Shown here: piece by piece, positions 48,208-57,395 of the stretch | How positions within the stretch are numbered: the stretch's first letter is position 1 | How the letters are laid out: the number at the start of each line of letters is the position of its first letter | Assembly: GCF_009733845.1 (NCBI RefSeq) | Contig: NZ_WNXZ01000002.1 | Coordinates: forward strand, 186,001 to 250,000 | Direction: 5' to 3' | DNA: 64,000 bases | Source: Pseudactinotalea terrae | Lineage (GTDB): Bacteria > Actinomycetota > Actinomycetes > Actinomycetales > Beutenbergiaceae | The notes under the pieces: model-generated | What the model was told of the DNA's origin: nothing | Databases searched by the model: none | What the model saw: only the letters and a program-made list of their open reading frames with translations | Made by a program: the position numbers and the translations under genes

Positions 48208-48377
48208 GCGAGATTCTTGCGGCAGTGGTGCCGCCGATCGTGGTGCTCGCGTTCTTCGTCGTCGTGATTCGCGGACTCGTCCTGGCGGACCGGCGCGAGC
48301 GAGTCGCGCGGCAGAAGATCGACGCAGAAATCGCCGAGCGTCGTGCCAAGAAGAACGAATCCGAAACGCCCTCCTGA
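48204..48377 (+). CDS. Small one-helix membrane protein
   Basis: A 57-residue protein with one helix ([19 protein letters not shown], residues about 9-27) followed by a strongly charged cytoplasmic tail ([21 protein letters not shown]). Its ATG overlaps the lysS stop (ATGA). No function is known; small proteins of this design often occur between lysS and lsr2 in related genomes. Confidence 0.7.
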   Translation: MSEILAAVVPPIVVLAFFVVVIRGLVLADRRERVARQKIDAEIAERRAKKNESETPS

Positions 48378-48399
48378 TAGGGCGCGCCAATGGCACGCT

Positions 48400-48429
48400 T
48401 TGACATATCGCGTTCAGCAGTGCAAGGAT
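48400..48429 (+). promoter_or_regulatory. Candidate lsr2 promoter
   Basis: A perfect TTGACA (48400-48405) with AAGGAT 18 bases downstream (48424-48429), in an unusually AT-rich 127-base gap. The -10 match is weak. Lsr2 binds AT-rich DNA, so autoregulation would fit. Confidence 0.4.
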
Positions 48430-48504
48430 TTCGGTTCCTGGTAGCGGAGATCGACTTCGAACGCTTCAGGGCGACTCATCACCTCTCACGAAGAAAGGCC
48501 GATC

Positions 48505-48834
48505 ATGGCGCAAAAGGTCAAGGTTCTCCTCATCGATGACCTCGATGGCAGCGACGCTGACGAGACGATCTCGTTCGCGGTCGATGGTGTCTCCTACGAG
48601 ATCGACCTGAACGCCGAGCACGCGGGCGAGCTTCGCGAGGCGTTCGCCAAGTGGATCGGGCACGCACGCCGCTCCGGTGGTCGCCGTCGCGCCGCCACGG
48701 GCCGTCGCTCCACGGGTGCCACGGGTGGCGACACCGCCGCGATCCGCGAGTGGGCTCGCGAGAACGGCTTCAAGGTCAGCGACCGCGGCCGCGTCCCGGC
48801 CGACGTCCGTGAGGCGTACGACGCGGCTCACTGA
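48505..48834 (+). CDS. lsr2: Lsr2 nucleoid-associated protein
   Basis: An H-NS-like actinobacterial protein that bridges DNA and silences AT-rich, often foreign, genes. It has 109 residues: an N-terminal dimerisation domain ([19 protein letters not shown]), a basic Gly/Arg/Thr linker ([12 protein letters not shown]) and the C-terminal DNA-binding domain with the AT-hook-like DRGRVPADV. The ATG follows AGAAAGG. The stop overlaps the lactonase start (TGATG). Confidence 0.97.
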   Translation: MAQKVKVLLIDDLDGSDADETISFAVDGVSYEIDLNAEHAGELREAFAKWIGHARRSGGRRRAATGRRSTGATGGDTAAIREWARENGFKVSDRGRVPADVREAYDAAH

Positions 48835-49826
48835 TGACCGATCTCTGGGTGGGTAGCAGCACCCCGCAGATCTCCAGGCTCACCGGCTCTCGGCTGTCCG
48901 CAGCGGCGGACGCCGAGAGGCCGGCGTTCCTGGCGCTCCACCCCGGTGCGGCACGCCTCTACGCCGTCGACGAGTCCGCTGCCGGGTCCGTCGCGGCGTT
49001 CGAGATCCAGGGTGCTTCGCTGCGTCGTACCAGCACGGCCGCCAGCGGCGGCAGCGGCCCGTGCCACCTCTCGGTGCACCCGGCCGGCGGCTGGCTGTAC
49101 GTGACGAACTACGGCGACGGCGTCGCCGCCGCGCTAGAGCTCGATGCAGCCGGCGACCTCACCGGTGCCTCGGTGACCTTGCCCCACTCCGGCAGCGGAC
49201 CGAACGCCGACCGCCAGGAGCGCTCGCACGCGCACTCCTCGTGGGTGACGCCCGAGGGCGGCTGGTTCGTGGTCGCCGATCTCGGGACCGACGAGCTTCG
49301 CGCCTACCGCCTCGAGGACGGCCGCCCGGTCGGCGCCCCGGTGCTCACGACGTTTCCTCCCGGCAGCGGCCCGCGGCACGCGGTGGTGGCCGGCGACCTG
49401 GTGCACGTGGCCTGCGAGCTCAGCTGCGCCGTGGTCACGGTGCGCTGGGACGAGGCCTCGGGGCTCGGCCAGGTGGTCGGCTCCGCGCCCACGGTGACCA
49501 GGACCGCGCGCACCGGCGAGGGCAACACCCTCTCGCACCTCGAGCTGCTCGACGAGCGCACCCTGGTCGTCGGCGTGCGCGGTGCCGACCAGCTGGCCGT
49601 GGTCGGGCTGACCGACGGCGTGGCCGACCGGTTGCTCGCCGAGGTCCTCACCGTGACGTGGCCGCGACACCTGACCGTGCTCGACGGCGCGGTGCTGGTG
49701 GCGGGGGAGAAGGCCGATCTCATCGGCGTGCACCCGGTCGTGCCGGGCGAGGACGGCTCGACCGTCGGTGAGGTCGCCGAGACGATCGCGGCTCCCGCGC
49801 CCATGTGCCTGGTGCCGGTGCGCTGA
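48834..49826 (+). CDS. Lactonase-family beta-propeller (6-phosphogluconolactonase-like)
   Basis: A 330-residue seven-bladed propeller of the YbhE/Pgl lactonase family. Conserved blocks: [63 protein letters not shown] split over blades 3-4, and SGPRHAVV. It may hydrolyse 6-phosphogluconolactone, but family substrates vary. Translation is coupled to lsr2. Confidence 0.9.
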   Translation: MTDLWVGSSTPQISRLTGSRLSAAADAERPAFLALHPGAARLYAVDESAAGSVAAFEIQGASLRRTSTAASGGSGPCHLSVHPAGGWLYVTNYGDGVAAALELDAAGDLTGASVTLPHSGSGPNADRQERSHAHSSWVTPEGGWFVVADLGTDELRAYRLEDGRPVGAPVLTTFPPGSGPRHAVVAGDLVHVACELSCAVVTVRWDEASGLGQVVGSAPTVTRTARTGEGNTLSHLELLDERTLVVGVRGADQLAVVGLTDGVADRLLAEVLTVTWPRHLTVLDGAVLVAGEKADLIGVHPVVPGEDGSTVGEVAETIAAPAPMCLVPVR

Positions 49827-49866
49827 GCGTTCTGAGGCGCCCTGCCGATGCGGCAGACTGGCGTGC

Positions 49867-50604
49867 ATGACCTACACCCTGGTGCTGCTCCGCCACGGCG
49901 AGAGCGAATGGAACGCCCTGAACCTGTTCACCGGCTGGGTGGACGTGCCGCTGTCCGAGAAGGGGCGCGAGGAGGCGGTGCGCGGCGGCACGCTGCTCAC
50001 CGACGCCGGCGTGCTTCCCGACGTGCTGCACACCTCGCTGCTGCGCCGTGCGATCACGACCGCGCACCTCACGCTCGACGCCGCCGACCGTCACTGGATC
50101 CCCGTGAAGCGGAGCTGGCGTCTCAACGAGCGCCACTACGGCGGGCTGCAGGGCAAGGACAAGAAGCAGATCCGCGACGAGTTCGGCGAGGAGCAGTTCA
50201 TGATCTGGCGCCGCAGCTACGACGTGCCGCCGCCGCCGATCGAGCCCGGCTCGGAGTTCAGCCAGGACGGCGACCCGCGCTACGCCGGCGAGCCCGTCCC
50301 GACCACCGAGTGCCTCAAGGACGTGCTCGAGCGTGCGCTCCCGTACTGGGACAGCGAGATCGTGCCCGACCTGCGCGCCGGCAAGACCGTGATGGTCGCC
50401 GCGCACGGGAACTCGCTGCGCGCGATCATCAAGCACCTCGACGACATCGACGAGGAGACGATCCCCGGCCTCAACGTCCCCACCGGCATCCCGCTGGTCT
50501 ACGAGCTCGACGAGGACCTCAAGCCGGTCACGCGGGGTGGGCGCTACCTCGACCCCGACGCGGCAGCCGAGGCGATCGCCGCGGTCGCGAACCAGGGCAA
50601 GTAG
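49867..50604 (+). CDS. gpmA: 2,3-bisphosphoglycerate-dependent phosphoglycerate mutase
   Basis: Glycolytic interconversion of 3- and 2-phosphoglycerate. It has 245 residues. The phosphohistidine motif is [20 protein letters not shown], followed by [11 protein letters not shown] and the second His in [13 protein letters not shown] 49867 lies seven bases after CAGACT, a near-leaderless layout. It is convergent with the MurA-like gene. Confidence 0.96.
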   Translation: MTYTLVLLRHGESEWNALNLFTGWVDVPLSEKGREEAVRGGTLLTDAGVLPDVLHTSLLRRAITTAHLTLDAADRHWIPVKRSWRLNERHYGGLQGKDKKQIRDEFGEEQFMIWRRSYDVPPPPIEPGSEFSQDGDPRYAGEPVPTTECLKDVLERALPYWDSEIVPDLRAGKTVMVAAHGNSLRAIIKHLDDIDEETIPGLNVPTGIPLVYELDEDLKPVTRGGRYLDPDAAAEAIAAVANQGK

Positions 50605-50625
50605 GCCCCACCGCGCGGTCGGCGC

Positions 50626-52179
50626 TCAGTCGTGGAACGTCTCGATCTGCGCACCCAGCGAGATCAGGCGGTCGGCGAGGTGCTCGTAGCCGCGCGCGAT
50701 GATGTCGACGCCGCGCAGCACCGAGGTTCCCTTGGCGGCAAGCATGCCGAGCAGGATCACGACGGCGGGGCGTAGCGCGGGAGGGCAGCTCACCTCGGCG
50801 CCGGACCAGTGGGTGCGGCCGGTGATGTCGAGTCGGTGCGGGTCGAGCAGGCGCACGTTCGCGCCGAGTCGGTTGAGATCGGTGAGGTAGATGGCGCGGT
50901 TGTCGTAGACCCAGTCGTGGATCATCGTCGAGCCTGACGCGCATGCGGCGATCACAGCGAAGAACGGCAGGTTGTCGATGTTGAGGCCGGGGAACGGCAT
51001 CGGGTGGATCTTGTCGATCGGCGCGTGGAGCTCGCTCGGGTGGACCGTGATGTCGACGAGCCGGGTGCGGCCGTTGCCGGAGGTGTACTCGGCGCTCAGC
51101 TCGTAGTGCAGCCCCATCTCGGCGAGGGTCGCGATCTCGATCTCCATGAACTCGATCGGGACCCGGGCCACGGTGATCTTGGAGCACGTGACGATGCCCG
51201 CGGTGAGCAGGCTCATGGCCTCGACAGGGTCCTCGGCGAGCGTGTAGGTGACATCGGCGTCGATCTCTGTGACGCCGTGGATGCGCAGCGTGGTGGTGCC
51301 GATGCCCTCGATCTGCACGCCGAGCAGCTCCAGGTAGTAGCAGAGCTCCTGGACCATGTAGTTGGGCGAGGCGTTGCGCAGCGTGGTGACACCGGGGTGC
51401 CGCGCGGCAGCCATGATGGCGTTCTCGGTGACGGTGTCGCCGCGCTCGGTGAGCACCACGGAGAGGTCGCCCGCACGGTCGCGGGTGACGGTGCTCCGAT
51501 AGGCGCCCTGCGTCGCCACGACGTCGAGGCCGAAGTGGCGCAGCGCGATCATGTGGGGCTCGACGGTGCGGTTGCCGAGGTCGCAGCCGCCGGCGTAGGG
51601 AATCGAGAAGGTGTCGAGGCGGCCGAGCAGCGGGCCGAGGAACATGATGATGCTGCGGGTCCGGGCCGCCGTGTCGACGTCGATCGCGTCGAGGTCGAGA
51701 TGCTCGGGCGTCACGAGCTCGAGATCGCGGCCGTTGCTCGACCAGGTCGCCTGCACGCCGATCGAGACCAGCACCGCGACGATCCGCTCGACCTCGACGA
51801 TCCGGGCGACGTTCTTCAGCACGGTGCGGCCACGGTTGAGCAGCGCCGCGCACAGCAGCACCACGGCGCCGTTCTTGGAGGAGTTGACGTCGATGCTGCC
51901 CGAGAGCTGCTGGCCGCCGGTGACGCGCAGGTGGGTCGGGCCCTTGGTGCCGATCGTCACGAGGTCGGCGTGCAGCGCGGCGTTGATCCGGGTGAGCATC
52001 TCGACCGAGAGGTTCTGCCCGCCGGACTCGATGCGCGCGATCGCGCTCTGGCTCGTGCCGAGCTGGTCGGCGAGCTGGGACTGCGTGATCCCTCTGGCCT
52101 GGCGGGTGGAGCGGATCAGGGCACCGATCTCGCTGAGAGAGGCGAGCGTGGTGCCGGAGTCGTCGAGCGTCAGCGTCAT
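50626..52179 (-). CDS. XRE helix-turn-helix fused to MurA (UDP-GlcNAc enolpyruvyl transferase)
   Basis: A 517-residue fusion. Residues 18-70 form an XRE/Cro helix-turn-helix (RSTRQARGITQSQLADQLG, TSQSAIARIESG). Residues about 82-515 are a MurA fold. Catalytic residues are kept: K102-N103 (VNSSKNGAV), and the Cys of the fosfomycin loop is C199 in PYAGGCDLGNR (Arg204 follows). The chain is about 90 residues longer than ordinary MurA. It may be both enzyme and regulator, or a second MurA. Two dyads lie over its promoter region. phoU lies upstream on the same strand. Confidence 0.9.
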   Translation of the reverse strand: MTLTLDDSGTTLASLSEIGALIRSTRQARGITQSQLADQLGTSQSAIARIESGGQNLSVEMLTRINAALHADLVTIGTKGPTHLRVTGGQQLSGSIDVNSSKNGAVVLLCAALLNRGRTVLKNVARIVEVERIVAVLVSIGVQATWSSNGRDLELVTPEHLDLDAIDVDTAARTRSIIMFLGPLLGRLDTFSIPYAGGCDLGNRTVEPHMIALRHFGLDVVATQGAYRSTVTRDRAGDLSVVLTERGDTVTENAIMAAARHPGVTTLRNASPNYMVQELCYYLELLGVQIEGIGTTTLRIHGVTEIDADVTYTLAEDPVEAMSLLTAGIVTCSKITVARVPIEFMEIEIATLAEMGLHYELSAEYTSGNGRTRLVDITVHPSELHAPIDKIHPMPFPGLNIDNLPFFAVIAACASGSTMIHDWVYDNRAIYLTDLNRLGANVRLLDPHRLDITGRTHWSGAEVSCPPALRPAVVILLGMLAAKGTSVLRGVDIIARGYEHLADRLISLGAQIETFHD

Positions 52180-52210
52180 ACCGTCGATGGTATATCTCAG
52201 ATCCGAGATA
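52178..52210 (-). promoter_or_regulatory. Double dyad at the XRE-MurA promoter
   Basis: Two inverted repeats, each with a 6-base gap: ATACC-N6-GGTAT (52178-52193) and TATCTC-N6-GAGATA (52193-52210). They overlap a TATACC -10-like box (52194-52189, minus strand) and touch the ATG. XRE proteins usually bind such dyads, so autoregulation by the fused domain is a reasonable inference. Confidence 0.5.
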
Positions 52211-52230
52211 CACCTGTCGACTGCATCACA

Positions 52231-52896
52231 TCAGCCGTCGGCGTTGCCGTTGCCCTGGACCAGGTCGCCCGTGACGAGGTACGTGATGCGGCGGGCCACC
52301 GAGACCGCGTGGTCGCCGAAGCGCTCGAAGAACCGCGCCAGCAGCGTCACGTCGACCGTCTGGGCGACCGAGCCCCGCCAGGAGTCGGCCAGCGTGATCT
52401 TGAAGGTCTCCGTGTGCAGCGCATCGAGCACGTCGTCGTCGCGCTCCACGGCCGCTGCGAGCTGCAGGTCGTGGGTCTCGAGCAGCTCGACGATGTCGTT
52501 CGCGACCTTGATCGCGGCCGTGGCGAGGTCCGCGAACACGGGCTTGGCCGAGTCCGGGATGGTTGCCTCGGGGTAGCGCAGGCGCACGACCTGGCCGATG
52601 TGCCGGGCGAGGTCGCCCATGCGCTCGATCGAGCTGCTCATGCGCAGTGACGAGACGATGATGCGCAGGTCGGTCGCCACGGGCTGCTGCCGCGCCAGCA
52701 GCATGATGCACCGCTCGTCGAGCGTGCGCTCGAGCTCGTCGATCCTGGCGTCCGCCTCGATCACCCGCTCGGCGAGCTCGAGGTCACCGGTTGTCAGCGC
52801 CTTCGACGCGTTGCTGATCGCGTCCGCGACGTGCTTGGCCATCTGCAGCAGGTCGTTGCCCACCTGCTCCAGCTCCTGGTCGAAGATTGCTCGCAC
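52231..52896 (-). CDS. phoU: Phosphate-signalling accessory protein PhoU
   Basis: A 221-residue helical protein with two PhoU repeats (LLQMAKHVADAISNASKAL; AAIKVANDIVELLE). It holds the phosphate sensor kinase in its phosphatase state when phosphate is ample. ERMGDLARHIG and ERFGDHAVSVARR are the family metal-binding E/DxxxD motifs. The GTG 52896 follows AAGGAG. It is divergent from senX3 over a PHO box. Confidence 0.95.
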   Translation of the reverse strand: MRAIFDQELEQVGNDLLQMAKHVADAISNASKALTTGDLELAERVIEADARIDELERTLDERCIMLLARQQPVATDLRIIVSSLRMSSSIERMGDLARHIGQVVRLRYPEATIPDSAKPVFADLATAAIKVANDIVELLETHDLQLAAAVERDDDVLDALHTETFKITLADSWRGSVAQTVDVTLLARFFERFGDHAVSVARRITYLVTGDLVQGNGNADG

Positions 52897-52991
52897 CCTG
52901 CCTGCTCCTTGACGTCGACGACCTGCTGTCGCAGTGATCTATAGATCTGCGGATCTGTGTGACTTGCCCGCGCCACACGGTGGCACCGGCC

Positions 52992-53020
52992 GGTGAACGA
53001 GTGGTGGCATCCTGGTGAAC
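52992..53020 (-). promoter_or_regulatory. PHO box (RegX3/PhoP-type direct repeats)
   Basis: Read on the minus strand, three 7-base units start exactly 11 bases apart: GTTCACC (53020-53014), TGCCACC (53009-53003) and GTTCACC (52998-52992). GTTCACC repeats with 11-base spacing are the known PhoP/RegX3 target in actinobacteria. The site sits in the phoU-senX3 gap, 75 bases before senX3, so the system likely regulates itself. Confidence 0.75.
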
Positions 53021-53094
53021 AACGCCACTGCTCCCGGCGGATAGAGCCTATCTGGGCGCTGAGCAGGGCGTCGTGCCGCCTACGCTGTGGAAAC

Positions 53095-54261
53095 GTGGAG
53101 GAAAACTGGCTGCTCGTCGTCGTCGCCCTGGTGGGCGTCGCGGTCGGCGCCGCCGGCGTGGGGGCGTTCCTGTCGAGCGAGCGGAGCCAGCGCACTGTGC
53201 CGCTGTCGGTACCGCCGCCACCGGTGCACGACGACGTCGCTCAGGTGCTCGCCGCGCTGACGGCGACCTCCGTGCTGCTCGGTCCGGACGAGGAGGTGCT
53301 GCGGGTCAGTGCCGATGCCTACTCCAAAGGGCTGGTCCGCAACGGCCGCATCCCGTCGGCGGAGGTGTCCCTGCTGGTCTCGCAGGTCCGCAGCAGCGGC
53401 AGCGCCGCTCGTGAGAGCGTGACGATCTCCCGCTCAGCGCTCGCGACCTCGGACCGGCTGATCTTCGACGTGATCGTGGCGCCGCTGTCCGGTGGGCGGG
53501 TTCTGGTGCTCGCGGAGGACACGACGGCGGCCCGGCGGCTCGAGGAGGTGCGTCGCGACTTCGTGGCGAACGTCTCCCACGAGCTCAAGACGCCGGTCGG
53601 GGCGCTCTCGCTGCTCGCAGAGACGATCGCGGACGCCGCCGACGACCCCGCCACCGTGCGCCGCTTCAGCGAGCAGATGCGCAAGGAGGCCTCGAGGCTG
53701 TCCCTGCTGGTCGCCGACATCATCGACCTGTCGCGGTTGCAGGCGCCCGAGGGCGAGACCGCGCTGGTGGATCTGGCCGTCGACGACGTGATCGCCGAGG
53801 CTGTGGACCGGGTGCGCGTGCAGGCGGGTGCCCGCAGCTCCAGCATCGTCGTGGGTGCGCCGTCGGGTCTGCGGGTCTACGGCGACCACGCGCTGCTGGT
53901 GACCGCGCTGCGCAACCTGCTCGACAACGGCCTGCGGTACTCGCCCGAGGGCACCTCGGTCAGCGTCGGGGTGCGCGCGCGCGAGGGCGTGGTCGAGATC
54001 GCCGTCGTCGATCAGGGCATCGGCATCGCGCCGGCCGAGGTCGAGCGGGTCTTCGAGCGCTTCTACCGCGTCGACCCGGCACGGTCTCGCGAGACCGGCG
54101 GCACGGGCCTCGGTCTCAGCATCGTCAAGCACGTGGCCGGCCGGCACGGCGGCGACGTGCGGCTCTGGTCGGCCCCCGGACGCGGGTCGACGTTCACACT
54201 ACGGATACCCGAGGTCGAGGGCTCCAGTGCCCCGCGACCCGACGACGAGGAAGTGGCATGA
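53095..54261 (+). CDS. senX3: Phosphate-sensor histidine kinase SenX3
   Basis: A 388-residue kinase. One N-terminal helix (residues about 4-27), a PAS-like region, HisKA with the phosphorylated His162 (FVANVSHELKTPVGAL), and the ATPase domain (NLLDNGLRYSPEG, DQGIGIAP, GGTGLGLSIVKHV). Works with RegX3 and PhoU in phosphate starvation. Only one helix is visible, whereas mycobacterial SenX3 has two. GTG 53095 is eight bases after TACGCT. The stop overlaps regX3 (ATGA). Confidence 0.93.
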   Translation: MEENWLLVVVALVGVAVGAAGVGAFLSSERSQRTVPLSVPPPPVHDDVAQVLAALTATSVLLGPDEEVLRVSADAYSKGLVRNGRIPSAEVSLLVSQVRSSGSAARESVTISRSALATSDRLIFDVIVAPLSGGRVLVLAEDTTAARRLEEVRRDFVANVSHELKTPVGALSLLAETIADAADDPATVRRFSEQMRKEASRLSLLVADIIDLSRLQAPEGETALVDLAVDDVIAEAVDRVRVQAGARSSSIVVGAPSGLRVYGDHALLVTALRNLLDNGLRYSPEGTSVSVGVRAREGVVEIAVVDQGIGIAPAEVERVFERFYRVDPARSRETGGTGLGLSIVKHVAGRHGGDVRLWSAPGRGSTFTLRIPEVEGSSAPRPDDEEVA

Positions 54262-54947
54262 CGACAATCTTGGTGGTCGAGGACGAGGACGCCTACCGCG
54301 ACCCGTTGACGTTCCAGCTGAACCGCGAGGGCTTCGAGGTCGTGGCGGTGGCCTCGGGGACCGAGGCTCTCGAGGCGTTCGAGAACAACACCGTGGACCT
54401 GGTGCTGCTCGACCTGATGCTGCCCGGCATGTCGGGCGTGGAGGTCTGCCGCGCGCTGCGACAGCGCTCCAACGTCCCGGTGATCATGGTCACCGCCAAG
54501 GACAGCGAGATCGACAAGGTCGTGGGCCTGGAGCTGGGAGCCGACGACTACGTCACCAAGCCCTACTCCTTCCGCGAGCTGCTCGCCCGCGTGCGCGCCG
54601 TGCTCCGCCGCGGTGGTGACGTCGCGGGGGATGACGACGACGGCGTCGGGGTCCTCGCCGTCGGGACCATCCGCATGGACACCGACCGGCACGAGGTGAC
54701 CGTCGACGGCCACGAGGTCGCGCTGCCGCTGCGTGAGTTCGAGCTGCTGGAGATGTTCCTGCGCAACCCCGACAGGGTGCTGACGCGCGGCCAGCTGATC
54801 GACCGCGTCTGGGGCAGCAACTACGTCGGCGACACGAAGACGCTCGACGTCCACGTCAAGCGGATCCGCGGCAAGATCGAGACCGACCCATCCGACCCGC
54901 GGGTGCTGGTCACGGTGCGAGGGCTCGGCTACAAGCTGGTCGGCTGA
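54258..54947 (+). CDS. regX3: Response regulator RegX3
   Basis: An OmpR/PhoB-type regulator, 229 residues. Receiver domain with acidic pocket E8/D9, phospho-acceptor D52 (LVLLDLMLPG) and K102-region AKDSEIDKV; winged-helix domain with DRVWGSNYVGDTKTLDVHVKR split near 180-205. Binds PHO boxes and activates phosphate-scavenging genes. Confidence 0.95.
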   Translation: MTTILVVEDEDAYRDPLTFQLNREGFEVVAVASGTEALEAFENNTVDLVLLDLMLPGMSGVEVCRALRQRSNVPVIMVTAKDSEIDKVVGLELGADDYVTKPYSFRELLARVRAVLRRGGDVAGDDDDGVGVLAVGTIRMDTDRHEVTVDGHEVALPLREFELLEMFLRNPDRVLTRGQLIDRVWGSNYVGDTKTLDVHVKRIRGKIETDPSDPRVLVTVRGLGYKLVG

Positions 54948-54968
54948 GGTCGCCCGCTCGCCGTCGGC

Positions 54969-55487
54969 TCAGCCCTCGATGTACTCGATGTAGGTGTCGT
55001 AGGGCGCCAGCGTCCCGTCGAGCATCATGACGTTCATCGTGGCTGAGCCGGCGGTCGGGGTCGACACCGTGACCGTGAGGTTCGCGCCGGGTGCGGCGGG
55101 GCTGGCGGAGAGCGTGACGGTCTCGCCGTTCTCGTGGGTGGGGTCGAGCAGCGTGGTGCTGCGGCCGGCCACCTGCACGGTCACGGTCTCCGGCTCGCCC
55201 GCGGAGCCGGCGAGCTCGAGCGTGACCGTGGTGGCCTCGGAGGAGTGGTTGGTCACGCCGCCGACGACGAGCGCCGGCTCGCCTGCCGCGGTGCCGAGGA
55301 CCAGCAGGTTCGAGACCGTGACCTCGTCGCCGACCTCGACGCGGCTGCCGTCGCTGGGGGAGTACTGGAGATCGGTGGTGATCGGCGAGCACGCACCGAC
55401 GCCGGCGGCCGCTGCGGCCCCGATCGCCAGCGCGGCGAGGGTGCGCCGCATCCGCCGTGCGTGTCCGGCTCCGGTCCGACCTGCCAT
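54969..55487 (-). CDS. Secreted lipoprotein, function unknown
   Basis: A 172-residue protein. A lipoprotein signal peptide ends in AGVGAC (lipobox, Cys near residue 33). The mature part is beta-rich, with an early [14 protein letters not shown] stretch and a later [16 protein letters not shown]. No catalytic residues are apparent. It resembles copper-chaperone-like or DUF461-type actinobacterial lipoproteins only in outline. It is convergent with regX3, 21 bases apart, so control by phosphate is possible but unproven. The ATG follows GAGGAGCG. Confidence 0.75.
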   Translation of the reverse strand: MAGRTGAGHARRMRRTLAALAIGAAAAAGVGACSPITTDLQYSPSDGSRVEVGDEVTVSNLLVLGTAAGEPALVVGGVTNHSSEATTVTLELAGSAGEPETVTVQVAGRSTTLLDPTHENGETVTLSASPAAPGANLTVTVSTPTAGSATMNVMMLDGTLAPYDTYIEYIEG

Positions 55488-55696
55488 GTCCTGCGCTCCT
55501 CAAGGCTCGTGAATCCGACCACGGGTCTGTCGCACGAAGCCTACTGCCGGGTGGGCGGCGCTCGGTCGCTCCGGCCGCGGGGCCGATATCTACCGCGACC
55601 TCCGAGCCGGTGACCTGCGAAAACGTCCTCGGCGCCGGTCTGTCGGTGGTGCGGTTCATGATAAACTCAACCGTTGGAAAGGGGAGTGCCAAACTC

Positions 55697-56179
55697 ATGA
55701 CCTTCACAGTCGGCGAGACCGTCGTCTACCCGCATCACGGTGCGGCCCTCATCGAAGAGATCTCGAAGCGCGTCATCCGCGGCGAGGAAAAGCTCTATCT
55801 CAAGCTCAAGGTGGCCCAGGGTGATCTGACGATCGAGGTGCCGGCCGAGAACTGCGACCTCGTCGGCGTCCGCGACGTGGTGGATCACGAAGGCCTGGAA
55901 AAGGTCTTCGAGGTGCTGCGCGCCCCGTACACCGAAGAGCCGACCAACTGGTCGCGTCGGTACAAGGCGAACGTCGAGAAGATCGCCTCGGGCGATGTCA
56001 TCAAGGTCGCCGAGGTCGTCCGCGACCTCTCGCGCCGCGATGCCGATCGCGGCCTCTCCGCAGGTGAGAAGCGCATGCTCGCTCGCGCCCGCCAGATCCT
56101 GGTGAGCGAGCTCGCGCTCGCTGAGGACACCGAGGAGGAGAAGGCCGAGGCCATCCTCGACGAGGTCCTCGCCTCGTAA
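55697..56179 (+). CDS. carD: CarD-type transcription factor
   Basis: A 160-residue RNA polymerase-binding factor that stabilises open promoter complexes. The N-terminal RID domain begins [20 protein letters not shown]; the C-terminal helical domain has [21 protein letters not shown] 55697 follows AAAGGGGAG by 10 bases. An AT-rich TGATAAACT box lies at 55659-55667. ispD follows after 13 bases, as is usual in actinobacteria. Confidence 0.96.
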   Translation: MTFTVGETVVYPHHGAALIEEISKRVIRGEEKLYLKLKVAQGDLTIEVPAENCDLVGVRDVVDHEGLEKVFEVLRAPYTEEPTNWSRRYKANVEKIASGDVIKVAEVVRDLSRRDADRGLSAGEKRMLARARQILVSELALAEDTEEEKAEAILDEVLAS

Positions 56180-56192
56180 CCGGACATCACCT

Positions 56193-56885
56193 GTGCGCGT
56201 CTCCGCGATCCTGACAGCCGCGGGGTCGGGCACTCGACTCGGGTCGGCTGCCCCCAAGGCGCTCGTGCGCCTGGGCGCCGACCCGTTGGTCGTTCACGCC
56301 GCACGCAGGCTGCGTGCCGCGGGTGTTGAGGACATCGTCGTCACCTGCCCAACGGGGCGGGAGGGCGAGGTCACCAGCGCTCTCGCGGACCTACCGGTCC
56401 GCTGCGTCGCGGGCGGCGTGACCCGACAGGCCTCGGTCGCGGCCGGTCTCGCGGCACTCGCTCCGGGCGCCGAGGTCGTGCTCGTGCACGATGCCGCCCG
56501 GCCGCTGGCCTCCTCCGGTCTGATCGAACGGCTGCTCGCCGCGCTGGCCGCGGGGGAGCGGGCCGTGATCCCGGGCCTGCCCGTCGTCGACACGATCAAG
56601 CGGGTCGCCGCAGGCGCCGTCGCGCAGACCCTGGACCGCCGCGAGCTCGTCGCCGTCCAGACCCCGCAGGGCTTCGCGAGGGACCTCCTCGTCGAGGTGC
56701 ACGAGCGCGGCGCCGACCTCGCGGCCACGGAAGCGACGGCCATCAGCGACGACGCCGGCCTGGTCGAGCGGTACAGCGACGTGGCGGTCGCCGTCGTGGC
56801 AGGAGAGGATCAGGCCATGAAGATCACCACACGGGTCGACCTCGCGCTCGCCGAGGCCATGCTGGCGAGCGGGCAGTGGGCATGA
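56193..56885 (+). CDS. ispD: MEP cytidylyltransferase IspD
   Basis: Third step of the MEP isoprenoid pathway: CTP plus methylerythritol phosphate. It has 230 residues. Motifs: [20 protein letters not shown] (Gly-rich CTP loop), [12 protein letters not shown], and the C-terminal [21 protein letters not shown] start. The stop overlaps ispF (ATGA). Confidence 0.96.
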   Translation: MRVSAILTAAGSGTRLGSAAPKALVRLGADPLVVHAARRLRAAGVEDIVVTCPTGREGEVTSALADLPVRCVAGGVTRQASVAAGLAALAPGAEVVLVHDAARPLASSGLIERLLAALAAGERAVIPGLPVVDTIKRVAAGAVAQTLDRRELVAVQTPQGFARDLLVEVHERGADLAATEATAISDDAGLVERYSDVAVAVVAGEDQAMKITTRVDLALAEAMLASGQWA

Positions 56886-57358
56886 CCCCGCGGATCGGCA
56901 TCGGCGTGGATGTCCACGCGTTCGCCAAGGATGGCCGGCTCGGTCTCCGGCTCGCCTGCATGGAGTTCCCCGACGAGCGGGCGCTCGAGGGCCACTCCGA
57001 TGGCGACATCGCAGCCCACGCCGCCGCCGACGCGCTGTTCTCAGCAGCGGGCCTCGGCGACCTCGGCTCCCAGTACGGCACCGACGACCCGGAGTGGGCC
57101 GGCGCCAGCGGCGCCCGGCTGCTCGGCGAGGCCGCCGCCCGTGTCCGGGCGGCCGGCCTGGAGGTCGGGAACATCGCCGTGCAGGTGATCGGACCCCGCC
57201 CCAAGCTCGCCCGCGTCCGCGACGAGGCGCAGCGACGGCTCTCGGAGGCGGCGGGAGCGCCTGTCTCGCTGTCCGCGACCACCACCGACGGGCTCGGCCT
57301 CACCGGTCGTGGCGAGGGTCTGGCCGCGATCGCTACCGCGCTCGTCCTCGCCCCCTAG
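56882..57358 (+). CDS. ispF: MECDP synthase IspF
   Basis: Cyclises CDP-ME 2-phosphate in the MEP pathway. It has 158 residues. Metal ligands are in GIGVDVHAF (DxH) and [17 protein letters not shown]; the C-terminus carries [19 protein letters not shown]. Translation is coupled to ispD. Confidence 0.96.
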   Translation: MTPRIGIGVDVHAFAKDGRLGLRLACMEFPDERALEGHSDGDIAAHAAADALFSAAGLGDLGSQYGTDDPEWAGASGARLLGEAAARVRAAGLEVGNIAVQVIGPRPKLARVRDEAQRRLSEAAGAPVSLSATTTDGLGLTGRGEGLAAIATALVLAP

Positions 57359-57395
57359 CAGGCCCCCGGCACCGGCCGCGCGTTCGACGACCCGC

